The notes below the pieces were generated by a model, which saw nothing but the letters and a program-made list of their open reading frames with translations, did no database searches and was not told where the DNA came from. The translations under genes were made by a program, and so were the position numbers. Shown here piece after piece: positions 1-9,322 of a DNA stretch of 64,000 bases. The DNA is taken from contig NC_092238.1 in NCBI RefSeq assembly GCF_036320965.1, forward strand, positions 22,523,001-22,587,000. The letters run 5' to 3'. Positions within the stretch are counted from its first letter, which is position 1. Each line of letters opens with the position of its first letter. Origin of the DNA: Panulirus ornatus. Taxonomy: Eukaryota > Arthropoda > Malacostraca > Decapoda > Palinuridae.

Positions 1-1128
1 CCATGAATGCTACATACAAATCCATTTGCTTTTCTAAGTATTTCTCACATACATTCTTCAAAGCAAACACCTGATCCACACATCCTCTACCACTTCTGAA
101 ACCACACTGCTCCTCCCCAGTCTGACACTCTGTACATGCCTTCACCCTCTCAATCAATACCCTCCCATATAATTTACCAGGAATACTCAACAAACTTATA
201 CCTCTGTAATTTGAGCACTCACTCTTATCCCCTTTGCCTTTGTACAATGGCATTATGCACGCATTCCGCCAATCCTCAGGCACCTCACCATGAGTCATAC
301 ATACATTAGATAACCTTACCAACCAGTCAACAATACAGTCACCCCCTTTTTTAATAAATTCCACTGCAATACCATCCAAACTTGCTACCTTGCCGGCTTT
401 CATCTTCCGCAAAGCTTTTACTACCTCTTCTCTGTTTACCAAATCATTTTCCCTAACCCTCTCACTTTGCACACCACCTCGACCAAAACACCCTATATCT
501 GCCACTCTATCATCAAACACATTCAACAAACCTTCAAAATACTCACTCCATCTTCTCACATCACCACTACTTGTTAACACCTCCCCATTTGCGCCCTTCA
601 CTGAAGTTCCCATTTGCTCCCTTGTCTTACGCACTTTATTTACCTCCTTCCAGAACATCTTTTTATTCTCCCTAAAATTTAATGATACCCTCTCACCCCA
701 ACTCTCATTTGCCCTCTTTTTCACCTCTTGCACCTTTCTCTTGACCTCCTGTCTCTTTCTTTTATACATCTCCCACTCAATTGCAATTTTTCCCTGCAAA
801 AATCGTCCAAATGCCTCTCTCTTCTCTTTCACTAATAATCTTACTTCTTCATCCCACCACTCACTACCCTTTCTAATCAACCCACCTCCAACTCTCCTCA
901 TGCCACAAGCATCTTTTGCGCAATCCATCACTGATTCCCTAAATACAACCCATTCCTCCCCAACTCCCCTTACTTCCATTGTTCTCACCTTTTTCATTCT
1001 GTACTCAGTCTCTCCTGGTACTTCTTCACACAAGTCTCCTTCCCAAGCTCACTTACTCTCACCACCCTCTTCACCCCAACATTCACTCTTCTTTTCTGAA
1101 AACCCATACAAATCTTCACCTTAGCCTC
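1..1128 (-). mobile_element. RTE-like LINE copy A, 5' half, cut by window edge
   Basis: Reverse-strand fragment of the main LINE family of the window. The RTE-like assignment is tentative and rests on the RT motifs and the C-terminal region seen in other copies. On the minus strand it reads from the end of the endonuclease/linker (WWDEEVRLLVKEKREAF at about 811-872) through the RT entry block NYRGISLLSIPGK (about 175-215) to AFMD of RT motif A, where the window starts. The endonuclease itself is missing and its place is taken by (TA)n and a SINE scrap. A one-base deletion near 990-1001, compared with the copy at 63.72 kb, shifts the frame inside the linker; the rest is open. Reading frames on the plus strand here are antisense shadows. 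Confidence 0.9.
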
Positions 1129-1185
1129 CACAAGATATATATATATATATCTTTTCTTTCTTTCAAACTATTCGCCATTTCCCGC

Positions 1186-1246
<61 letters not shown>
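1129..1246. repeat. (TA)n microsatellite, two tracts
   Basis: Alternating TA tracts at about 1134-1150 and 1186-1246, separated by a 35-bp SINE 3' fragment. The tract lies exactly between the 5' ends of the oppositely oriented LINE copies A and B. Confidence 0.95.
1151..1185 (-). mobile_element. SINE-like 3' end fragment
   Basis: T-rich stretch followed by the reverse complement of GCGGGAAATGGCGAATAGTT, the same 3' end as the complete SINE-like element at 9336-9602. Only the last ~22 bases plus the tail are present, so this is an extreme 5' truncation or a broken copy embedded in (TA)n. Confidence 0.75.
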
Positions 1247-1251
<5 letters not shown>

Positions 1252-2142
1252 AGAAGAAAGTTAAGAGTAAATGTGAATAAGAGCAAGGTTATTAGGTACA
1301 GTAGGGTTTAGGGTCAAGTCAATTGGGAGGTAAGTTTGAATGGAGAAAAACTGGAGGAAGTAAAGTGTTTTAGATATCTGGGAGTGGATCTGGCAGCGGA
1401 TGGAACCATGGAAGCGGAAGTGAATCATAGGGTGGGGGAGGGGGCAAAAATCCTGGGAGCCTTGAAGAATGTGTGGAAGTCGAGAACATTATCTCGGGAA
1501 GCAAAAATGGGTATGTTTGAAGGAATAGTGGTTCCAACAATGTTGTATGGTTGCGAGGCTTGGGCTATGGATAGAGTTGTGTGCAGGAGGGTGGATGTGC
1601 TGGAAATGAGATGTTTGAGGACAATGTGTGGTGTGAGGTGGTTTGATCGAGTAAGTAACGTAAGGGTAAGAGAGATGTGTGGAAATAAAAAGAGCGTGGT
1701 TGAGAGAGCAGAAGAGGGTGTTTTGAAATGGTTTAGGCACATGGAGAGAATGAGTGAGGAAAGATTGACCAAGAGGATATATGTGTTGGAGTTGGAGGGA
1801 ACGAGGAGAAGTGGGAGACCAAATTGGAGGTGGAAAGATGGAGTGAAAAAGATTTTGTTTGATCGGGGCCTGAACATGCAGGAGGGTGAAAGGAGGGAAA
1901 CGAATAGAGTGAATTGGATCGATGTGGTATACAGGGGTTGACGTGCTGTCAGTGGATTGAATCAGGGCATGTGAAGCGTCTGGGGTAAACCATGGAAAGC
2001 TGTGTAGGTATGTATATTTGCATGTGTGGACGTGTATGTATATACATGTGTATGGGGGTGGGTTTGGCCATTTCTTTCGTCTGTTTCCTTGCGCTACCTC
2101 GCAAACGCGGGAGACAGCGACAAAGCAAAAAAGAAAAAGAAA
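1247..2142 (+). mobile_element. RTE-like LINE copy B, 3' third with short 3' UTR
   Basis: Plus-strand copy beginning inside the RT just after the FADD motif (RRKLRVNVNKSKVIRYSR) and running through the C-terminal domain to the stop at 1941. A 3' UTR of about 190 bp follows, then an A-rich tail merging into (TA)n. An in-frame stop at 1309-1311 (TAG where sister copies have GAG) separates the first 20 codons from the rest. The 3' UTR is the short variant. It ends with the family tail motif TTGCG-CTACCT-CGCAA followed by GCGGGAGACAGCGAC. Confidence 0.92.
1336..1941 (+). pseudogene. LINE RT C-terminal fragment (201 aa open frame)
   Basis: Thumb and C-terminal part of the RTE-like ORF. It carries FRYLGVDLAADGT, the CEAWAMDR block, HMERM and GRPNWRWKDG, ending in VVYRG like every other copy. 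No RT catalytic residues are included, so it cannot be functional alone. The methionine at 1336 is an internal residue of the ancestral protein. Confidence 0.85.
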
Positions 2143-2162
2143 AAATATATATATATATATTT
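2143..2162. repeat. Short (TA)n between convergent LINE tails
   Basis: About 20 bp of TA separates the A-rich tail of copy B from the T-rich 3' end of copy C, giving a tail-to-tail LINE junction. Confidence 0.85.
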
Positions 2163-4092
2163 TGCTTTATCACTGTCTCCCGCGTTAGCGAGGTAGCGCA
2201 AGGAAACAAACGAAAGAATGGCCCAACCCGCCCACATACACATCTATATACATACATGTCCACACACGCACAATATACATACCTATACATCTCAATGTAC
2301 ACATATATATATACACACACAAACATATACATATATACACATGTACATAATTCATACTATCTGCCTTTATTTGTTCTCATCGCCACCTCGCCACACATGG
2401 AATAACAACCCCCTCCCCCCTCATGTGTGCGAGGTAGCGCTAGGAAAAACACCAAAGGCCCCATTCGTTCACACTCAGTCTCTAGCTGTCATGTAATAAT
2501 GCACCGAAACCACAGCTCCCTTTCCACATCCAGGCCCCACACACTTTGCATGGTTTACCCCAGACGCTTCACATGCCCTAGTTCAATCCATTGACAGGAC
2601 GTCGACCCCGGTATACCACATCGTTCCAATTCACTCTATTCCTTGCACGCCTTTCACCCTCCTGCATGTTCAGGCCCCTATCACTCAAAATCTTTTTCAA
2701 ATCTTTTTCACTCCATCTTTCCACCTCCAATTTGATCTCCCACTCCTCCTCGTTCCCTCCACCTCTGACACATATATCCTCTTGGTCAATCTTTCCCCAC
2801 TCATTCTCTCCATGTGACCAAACCATTTCAAAACACCCTCTTCTGCTCTCTCAACCACACTCTTTTTATTTCCACACATCTCTCTCACCCTTACATTACT
2901 TACCCGATCAAACCAACTCACACCACATATTGTCCTCAAACATCTCATTTCCAGCACATCCACCCTCCTGCGCACAACTCTATCCATAGCCCACGCCTCG
3001 CAACCATACAACATTGTTGGAACCACTATTCCTTCAAACATACCATTTTTGCTTTCCGAGATAATGTTCTCGACTTCCAAACATGATTCACTTCCACTTC
3101 CATGGTTCCATCCGCTGCCAGATCCACTCCCAGATATCTAAAACACTTCACTTCCTCCAGCTTTTCTCCATTCAAACTTACCTCCCAATTGACTTGACCC
3201 TCAACCCTACTGTACCTAATAACCTTGCTCTTATTCACATTTAATCTTAACTTTCTTCTTTCACACACTATACCAAACTCAGTCACCAGCTTCTGCAGTT
3301 TCTTACAATAATCAGCCACCAGCGCTGTATCATCAGCAAACAACAACTGACTCACTTCCCAAGCTCTTTCATCCACAACAGACTTCATACTTGCCCCTCT
3401 TTTCAAAACTCTTGCATTCACCTCTCTAACAACCCCATCCATAAACAAATTAAACAACGTTGGAGACATCACACACCCCTGCCGCAAACCTACATTCACT
3501 GAGAACCAATCACTTTCCTCTCTTCCTACACGTACACATGCCTTACATCCTTGATAAAAACTTTTCACTGCTTCTAACAACTTGCCTCCCACACCATATA
3601 TTCTTAATACCTTCCACAGAGCATCTCTATCAACTCTATCATATGCCTTCTCCAGATCCATAAATGCTACATACAAATCCATTTGTTTTTCTAAGTATTT
3701 CTCGCATACATTCTTCAAAGCAAACACCTGATCCACACATCCTCTACCACTTCTGAAACCACACTGCTCTTCCCCAATCTGATGCTCTGTACATGCCTTC
3801 ACCCTCTCAGTCAATACCCTCCCATATAATTTACCAGGAATACTCAACAAACTTATACCTCTGTAATTTGAGCACTCACTCTTATCCCTTTTGCCTTTGT
3901 AGAATGGCACTATGCAAGCATTCCGCCAATCCTCAGGCACCTCACCATGAATCATACATACATTAAATAACCTTACCAACCAGTCAACAATACAGTCACC
4001 CCCTTTTTTAATAAATTCCACTGCAATGCCATCCAAACCTGCTGCTTTTCCGGCTTTCATCTTCTGTAAAGCTTTTACTACCTCTTCTCTAT

Positions 4093-4096
<4 letters not shown>
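2160..4096 (-). mobile_element. RTE-like LINE copy C with long 3' UTR, decayed
   Basis: Minus-strand copy. The long-variant 3' UTR occupies about 2160-2590 and the ORF runs from about 2590 to 4093, starting within NREEVVKAL, so it is 5' truncated before the RT. RT motif A (FMDLEKAYDRVD, about 3640-3670), the RQG block (about 3475) and FADD (about 3330) are all readable. Two lesions break the frame: a deletion of about 50 bp near 3083 removing the HRVGEGAKILGALKN segment, and a local duplication at about 2690-2705. Relative to the short-UTR copies this UTR carries about 255 extra bases (about 2289-2543) that include a second, same-orientation GCGAGGTAGCGC motif. Confidence 0.92.
3026..4093 (-). 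pseudogene. LINE reverse transcriptase fragment, frameshifted
   Basis: Reads NREEVVKAL, then NYRGISLLSIPGK, FMDLEKAYDRVD, VGLRQGCVMSP, LLFADDTALVADY and FRYLGVDLAADGT before a deletion throws it out of frame after EVNH. All three RT catalytic aspartates are kept (one in motif A, two in FADD). The open frame continues upstream into (TA)n and antisense LINE sequence, but that part is fortuitous. Confidence 0.85.

Positions 4097-4148
<52 letters not shown>
4097..4148. repeat. (TA)n microsatellite at head-to-head LINE junction
   Basis: Pure TA tract joining the 5' truncation points of copy C (minus) and copy D (plus). It is the symmetry centre of a large LINE inverted repeat. Confidence 0.95.
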
Positions 4149-4152
<4 letters not shown>

Positions 4153-5016
4153 GAGAAGAGAGAGGCATTTGGACGATTTTTGCTGGGAAAAAATGCAATT
4201 GAGTGGGAGATGTATAAAAGAAAGAGACAGGAGGTCAAGAGAAAGGTGCAAGAGGTGAAAAAAAGGGCAAATGAGAGTTGGGGTGAGAGAGTATCATTAA
4301 ATTTTAGGGAGAATAAAAAGATGTTCTGGAAGGAGGTAAATAAAGTGCGTAAGACAAGGGAGCAAATGGGAACTTCAGTGAAGGGCGCAAATGGGGAGGT
4401 GATAACAAGTAGTGGTGATGTGAGGAGATGGAGTGAGTATTTTGAAGGTTTGTTGAATGTGTTTGATGATAGAGTGGCAGATATAGGGTGTTTTGGTCGA
4501 GGTGGTGTGCAAAGTGAGAGGGTTAGGGAAAATGATTTGGTAAAAAGAGAAGAGGTAGTGAAAGCTTTGCGGAAGATGAAAGCCAGCAAGGCAGCAGGTT
4601 TGGATGGTATTGCAGTGGAATTTATTAAAATAGGGGGTGACTGTATTGTTGACTGGTTGGTAAGGTTATTTAATGTATGTATGACTCATGGTGAGGTGCC
4701 TGAGGATTGGCGGAATGCGTGCATAGTGCCATTGTACAAAGGCAAAGGGGATAAGAGTGAGTGCTCAAATTACAGAGGTATAAGTTTGTTGAGTATTCCT
4801 GGTAAATTATATGGGAGGGTATTGATTGAGAGGGTGAAGGCATGTACAGAGCATCAGACTGGGGAAGAGCAGTGTGGTTTCAGAAGTGGTAGAGGATGTG
4901 TAGATCAGGTGTTTGCTTTGAAGAATGTATGTGAGAAATACTTAGAAAAGCAAATGGATTTGTATGTAGCATTTATGGATCTGGAGAAGGCATATGAATC
5001 TGGAGAAGGCATATGA
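4147..5016 (+). CDS. LINE ORF, linker and RT N-terminal half (289 aa)
   Basis: Open frame covering the post-endonuclease linker (KEKREAFGRF, ERVSLNFRENKK), the KMKASKAAGLDGI block, NYRGISLLSIPGK, EQCGFRSGRGC and FMDLEKAY. It ends at a stop created by the 17-bp duplication. The ATG at 4147 arises from the adjoining TA tract and is not the ancestral start. It encodes palm/fingers pieces only and is not expected to be functional. Confidence 0.8.
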
Positions 5017-6300
5017 TAGAGTTGATAGAGATGCTCTGTGGAAGGTATTAAGAATATATGGTGTGGGAGGCAAGTTGTTAGAAGCAGTGAAAAGTTTTTA
5101 TCGAGGATGTAAGGCATGTGTACGTGTAGGAAGAGAGGAAAGTGATTGGTTCTCAGTGAATGTAGGTTTGCGGCAGGGGTGTGTGATGTCTCCATGGTTG
5201 TTTGATTTGTTTATGGATGGGGTTGTTAGGGAGGTAAATGCAAGAGTTTTGGAAAGAGGGGCAAGTATGAAGTCAGTTGGGGATGAGAGAGCTTGGGAAG
5301 TGAGTCAGTTGTTGTTCGCTGATGATACAGCGCTGGTGGCTGATTCATGTGAGAAACTGCAGAAGCTGGTGACTGAGTTTGGTAAAGTGTGTGGAAGAAG
5401 AAAGTTAAGAGTAAATGTGAATAAGAGCAAGGTTATTAGGTACAGTAGGGTTGAGGGTCAAGTCAATTGGGAGGTGAGTTTGAATGGAGAAAAACTGGAG
5501 GAAGTGAAGTGTTTTAGATATCTGGGAGTGGATCTGGCAGCGGATGGAACCAGGGAAGCGGAAGTGGATCATAGGGTGGGGGAGGGGGCGAAAATTCTGG
5601 GGGCCTTGAAGAATGTGTGGAAGTCGAGAACATTATCTCGGAAAGCAAAAATGGGTATGTTTGAAGGAATAGTGGTTCCAACAATGTTGTATGGTTGCGA
5701 GGCGTGGGCTATGGATAGAGTTGTGCGCAGGAGGATGGATGTGCTGGAAATGAGATGTTTGAGGACAATGTGTGGTGTGAGGTGGTTTGATCGAGTGAGT
5801 AACGTAAGGGTAAGAGAGATGTGTGGAAATAAAAAGAGCATGGTTGAGAGAGCAGAAGAGGGTGTTTTGAAGTGGTTTGGGCACATGGAGAGAATGAGTG
5901 AGGAAAGATTGACCAAGAGGATATATGTGTCGGAGGTGGAGGGAACGAGGAGAAGAGGGAGACCAAATTGGAGGTGGAAAGATGAAGTGAAAAAGATTTT
6001 GTGTGATCGGGGGCTGAACATGCAGGAGGGTGAAAGGAGGGCAAGGAATAGAGTGAATTGGAGCGATGTGGTATACCGGGGTTGACGTGCTGTCAGTGGA
6101 TTGAATCAGGGCATGTGAAGCGTCTGGGGTAAACCATGGAAAGCTGTGTAGGTATGTATATTTGCGTGTGTGGACGTATGTATATACATGTGTATGGGGG
6201 GGGGGGTTGGGCCATTTCTTTCGTCTGTTTCATTGCGCTACCTCGCAAACGCCGGAGACAGCAACAAAGTATAATAAAAAAATAAAAAAAAATATATATA
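4148..6300 (+). mobile_element. RTE-like LINE copy D, nearly complete RT, short 3' UTR
   Basis: Plus-strand copy from KEKREAFGRF in the linker through the whole RT and C-terminal domain (stop at 6085), then a short-variant 3' UTR and an A/TA-rich tail to about 6300. The single obvious lesion is a tandem duplication of a ~17-bp segment (ATCTGGAGAAGGCATAT) at about 4979-5011, inside RT motif A. It shifts the frame between the upstream and downstream halves. The endonuclease half is absent. Confidence 0.93.
4994..6085 (+). CDS. LINE ORF, RT C-terminal half and tail domain (363 aa)
   Basis: Starts at LEKAYDRVDRDALW in motif A. It continues through VGLRQGCVMSPW, QLLFADDTALVADS, FRYLGVDLAADGT, CEAWAMDRVV, HMERM and GRPNWRWKD to VVYRG, without further stops. 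It overlaps the preceding frame by 23 bp through the duplicated segment. Confidence 0.8.
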   Translation: MNLEKAYDRVDRDALWKVLRIYGVGGKLLEAVKSFYRGCKACVRVGREESDWFSVNVGLRQGCVMSPWLFDLFMDGVVREVNARVLERGASMKSVGDERAWEVSQLLFADDTALVADSCEKLQKLVTEFGKVCGRRKLRVNVNKSKVIRYSRVEGQVNWEVSLNGEKLEEVKCFRYLGVDLAADGTREAEVDHRVGEGAKILGALKNVWKSRTLSRKAKMGMFEGIVVPTMLYGCEAWAMDRVVRRRMDVLEMRCLRTMCGVRWFDRVSNVRVREMCGNKKSMVERAEEGVLKWFGHMERMSEERLTKRIYVSEVEGTRRRGRPNWRWKDEVKKILCDRGLNMQEGERRARNRVNWSDVVYRG

Positions 6301-6324
6301 TATAAACAAGGAAAGGTATTTATG

Positions 6325-7125
6325 ACCGTGCGATGTATAAGGGTTAGCAGAAGGTGCAAGGGTGAAAAAAAGGACAAATGAGAGTTGGGGTCAGAGAGTA
6401 TCATTAAACTTTAGAATATAAATGTGTTTTGGAAGGAGGTATATAGTATGTGCAAGATAAGAGAACAAATGGGAACATCAGTGAAGGGGGCAAGGGGCAA
6501 GTAATAACAGGTAGTAATAAATTAAGGAGTTGGAATGAATATTTTGAAGGTTTCTTGAATTTGTTCGATGATAGAGTGGCGGATGTAGGATGTTTTGGTC
6601 AAGGTGGCATGTGAAGTGAGAGTCAGGGGGAATGGTTTGATGAAGAGTGGAGAGGTGCTGAAAGCCTTGCAGAAGATGGAATCCAGCAAGCAGTGGGTTT
6701 GGATCATATTGCAGTTGAATTTATTAAGATAGGAGGTGACTGTATTGTTGATTGGGTGGTAAGGATATTCAGTGTATGTATGGATTATGGTGAAGTGAAT
6801 GAGGATTGGGGGAATGCATGTATAGTGCCATTGTACAAAAACAAAGGGGATAAAGGTGACTTTCAGACTACAGAGCCATAGGTTTCTTGAGTATTCCTGG
6901 AAAATTGTATGGGAGGGTATTGATTAAAAGGGTGAAGGCATGTACAGAGCATCAGATTGGGAAAGAGCATTGTGGTGTCCGAAGTGGTAGAGGATGTGTG
7001 GATCAGGTGTTTGCCTTGAAGAATTATGTGAGAAATACTTAGAAAAACAGATGGATTTGTATGTAGCACTTATGGATCTGGAGAAGGCATATGGTACGGT
7101 TGATAAGGATGCTTTGTGCAAGGTA
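6325..7125 (+). mobile_element. RTE-like LINE copy E, old and degenerate
   Basis: Diverged plus-strand relative of the same family. It starts near the QEVKRKVQEVKK linker, then gives HIAVEFIKIGGDCIVDW (6705-6770), the IVPLYKNKGDK block (about 6820-6860), GRGCVDQVF (about 6985) and MDLEKAYGTVDKDAL (7070-7120), where it stops abruptly. Multiple frameshifts and base changes mark it as clearly older than copy D beside it. Confidence 0.85.
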
Positions 7126-8447
7126 CAAAATGTCATTTTGAATTTAAAACTGATGAAGAATATGTAGACAAAATTTTCTGTTGCATAATAATCTTGATAT
7201 GTTTTACCTCAGATTTTTGCATGATAATCTTAGTATATTTTACCTCAGACTATTGCATGATAATCTAAGCATTTTTTATATCAGGCTTTTGCATGATGAA
7301 TGTAGTATATTCTATTTCAGACTATAGCATGATAATCTGGAAATATTTCATATTAAACTGTTGCATGATAATATCTTACCTCAGACTATTGCCTGATAAT
7401 CTTGGTATATCTTACTTATAAATCATACTTAACTGCCATCTCCCGAGTTAGCAAAGAAGCGTAAGGAAACAGATGAAGAATGGCCCAACCCACCAACATA
7501 CACATGCATATACATAAATGTCCACATACGCACATATACATACATATACATTTCAGTGTATACATACATATACATACACAGACATATACATATATACACA
7601 TGTACATATCCATACTTGCCGCTTTCATCCATTCCCATCACCACCCCACCACACACGAAATAGCACCCCCCCAAACAAGGTAGTGCCAAGAACAGACAAA
7701 AGAAGCCACATTTAATCACACTCAGTCTCTAGCTGTCAGGTGTAATGTACCGAAACCACAGCTCCCTTTCCACATCCAGGCCCCACAGACCTTTCCATGC
7801 TTTACCCCAGACACTTCGCATGCCCTGGTTCAATCCATTGACAGCACGTCAACCCCAATATACCACATTGTTCCAATTCACTCTATTCCATGCACACCTT
7901 TCACCCTCTTCCCTCTTACCTCAGACTGTTCCATGATAATCTGGGTTTATTTTTTATCAGACTATAGCATGATAATCATAGGATATTTTGCTTTGGACTG
8001 TATGTTTTACCTCAGACTTTTGCATGATAATCTGGGTGTATTTCATATCAGAAAATTACATGATAAACATGGTATATTTTACGTGAGACTATATTGCATG
8101 ATAATCTGAGTACGTTTTACCTCAGACTGTTGCACGATAATCTGAGTATAATTTACCTCAGACTATTGCATCTTAATCTGAGTATAATTTACCTCAGACT
8201 ATTGCATGGTAATCCCAATTTACCTCCGACTGTTGCTTGATAATCTGATTGTGTTTTACCTCATACTATTGCATGATAGTCTTGATATATTTTACTTCAG
8301 ACTTTTGAATGATAACCTTTGTATATTTTACCTTAGTCTGTTGCATGATGATCTTGGTATATTTTACTTCAGACTATTGCATGGTAATCTGGATAAATTT
8401 TACATCAGACTATTGCATGATAATCTTGGTATTTTTTGCCTCAAAGT
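7126..8447. repeat. Old 36-bp tandem array, interrupted
   Basis: Diverged tandem repeat with period 36 bp (for example GCATGATAATC at 7219 and again at 7255), core TGCATGATAATCTTGG followed by TATATTTTACCTCAG. About 22 copies lie in two blocks, 7150-7425 and 7917-8447. High divergence between units indicates an old, no longer homogenised array. The interruption is a LINE 3' fragment. Confidence 0.88.
7428..7916 (-). mobile_element. RTE-like LINE 3' fragment with long UTR, inside the 36-bp array
   Basis: Minus-strand 5'-truncated insertion comprising the last ~22 codons of the LINE ORF (RVNWNNVVYWG) and the full long-variant 3' UTR with both GAGGTAGYGC-like motifs decayed. It splits the 36-bp array. 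CTTAC occurs on both sides (before 7425 and from about 7920) and may be a short target-site duplication. Confidence 0.85.
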
Positions 8448-8511
8448 GTTGACATAGGCATTGGAATTTGATTAAAAGATTTGTTTCACTGATTTAGTAT
8501 TCCTGCTACAG

Positions 8512-8706
8512 CATCGAGATACTCAAGAAACTTTGGCTGTGCTGGACCGCCTTGATCTGGATACAGACAAGCCCAGTGAGGAGGAAGTTGCCAGGAAGTT
8601 TGGGTTTGAAGATGATTACTTCTCAGGAAACCTTTCGTGGTGGCAGAAGACAAAACCAAAATTATGGTCCCTCTTTGATGAACCATACTCCTCTCAGGCT
8701 GCTAAG
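8512..8706 (+). CDS. Shaw: Shaw-type (Kv3-class) voltage-gated potassium channel, internal exon
   Basis: The only clear host exon in the window, 195 bp encoding 65 codons. The reading begins [15 protein letters not shown], continues with [18 protein letters not shown], and ends [19 protein letters not shown] followed by QAAK. This matches, from knowledge of the family, the linker of Shaw/Kv3 channels between the cytoplasmic T1 tetramerisation domain and the first membrane segment S1; T1 and S1-S6 would lie on other exons. The acceptor is a pyrimidine-rich tract ending CTGCTACAG at 8511, with a possible branch site ACTGATT near 8488. The donor is AAG|GTAAAC at 8706/8707. Both ends are phase 0, so the exon is symmetric. 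The frame runs on for 20 codons into the intron before a stop. No other exon of the gene is visible. Whether it is Shaw or the Shawl paralogue cannot be decided from this segment. Confidence 0.88.
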
Positions 8707-9322
8707 GTAAACGACTGTGACATTAATGGCACAACAGAGCATCATATTATTGCATCTTTAATGTGACGGGAATATGAGCAGGATGAGTGGAAAAGGGACA
8801 AGTTTATGAAATGTTTGGTGAAAATTATGCGGATGTATTTTGGAGTTAGAATTTTGAGAGAAAAATTGTTTAATAAAAATGTTGGAATTAATGAAAGGAA
8901 GAATTTTTTTTAGTATTTGTAGTAGAAATAAAATTTAAGGCAGGTGATGTAATCAGCAGACCTGTTATGGATAAGACTGAAACAGATGTCATGTTGTTGT
9001 TTAGTAAGGTATCACTGGGATAGGAAGTGAAATAAGGCCATTGAATAGGTTATTAAGAAATTCTTGTTATGAAAGTTTGGCTGGTTAGTTGATTACTTAG
9101 GCTTTAGGCTTATCAAATGACAGAGTCATTGAAAAACAGATTTTAAGGGTAATTCTAAGACCACATTCACTCTCAGTATGTATATGGCCTGTTGTCATTA
9201 AAGAAAATTCAAAAGATGCAGTGTTGGGTTACTGATGTAGAGCCAAGAAAGTTCTGAAGATGTATAATCTATGTGACTGATGTAAATCAGAAAGGCTGAG
9301 AAATAAGAAAATATTATTTTGT
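8707..9322 (+). other. Intronic sequence, no gene seen
   Basis: AT-rich single-copy-looking sequence following the splice donor. No open frame with recognisable content, no array and no retroelement signature could be found. It is interpreted as intron of the Shaw-type gene. Confidence 0.6.

Noticed and set aside
390..1124. 244-aa plus-strand frame and similar MPAFIFRKAF... frames at 4089 and 62680
   Set aside because: Antisense shadows of the LINE linker and RT; the sense frame carries recognisable RT motifs.
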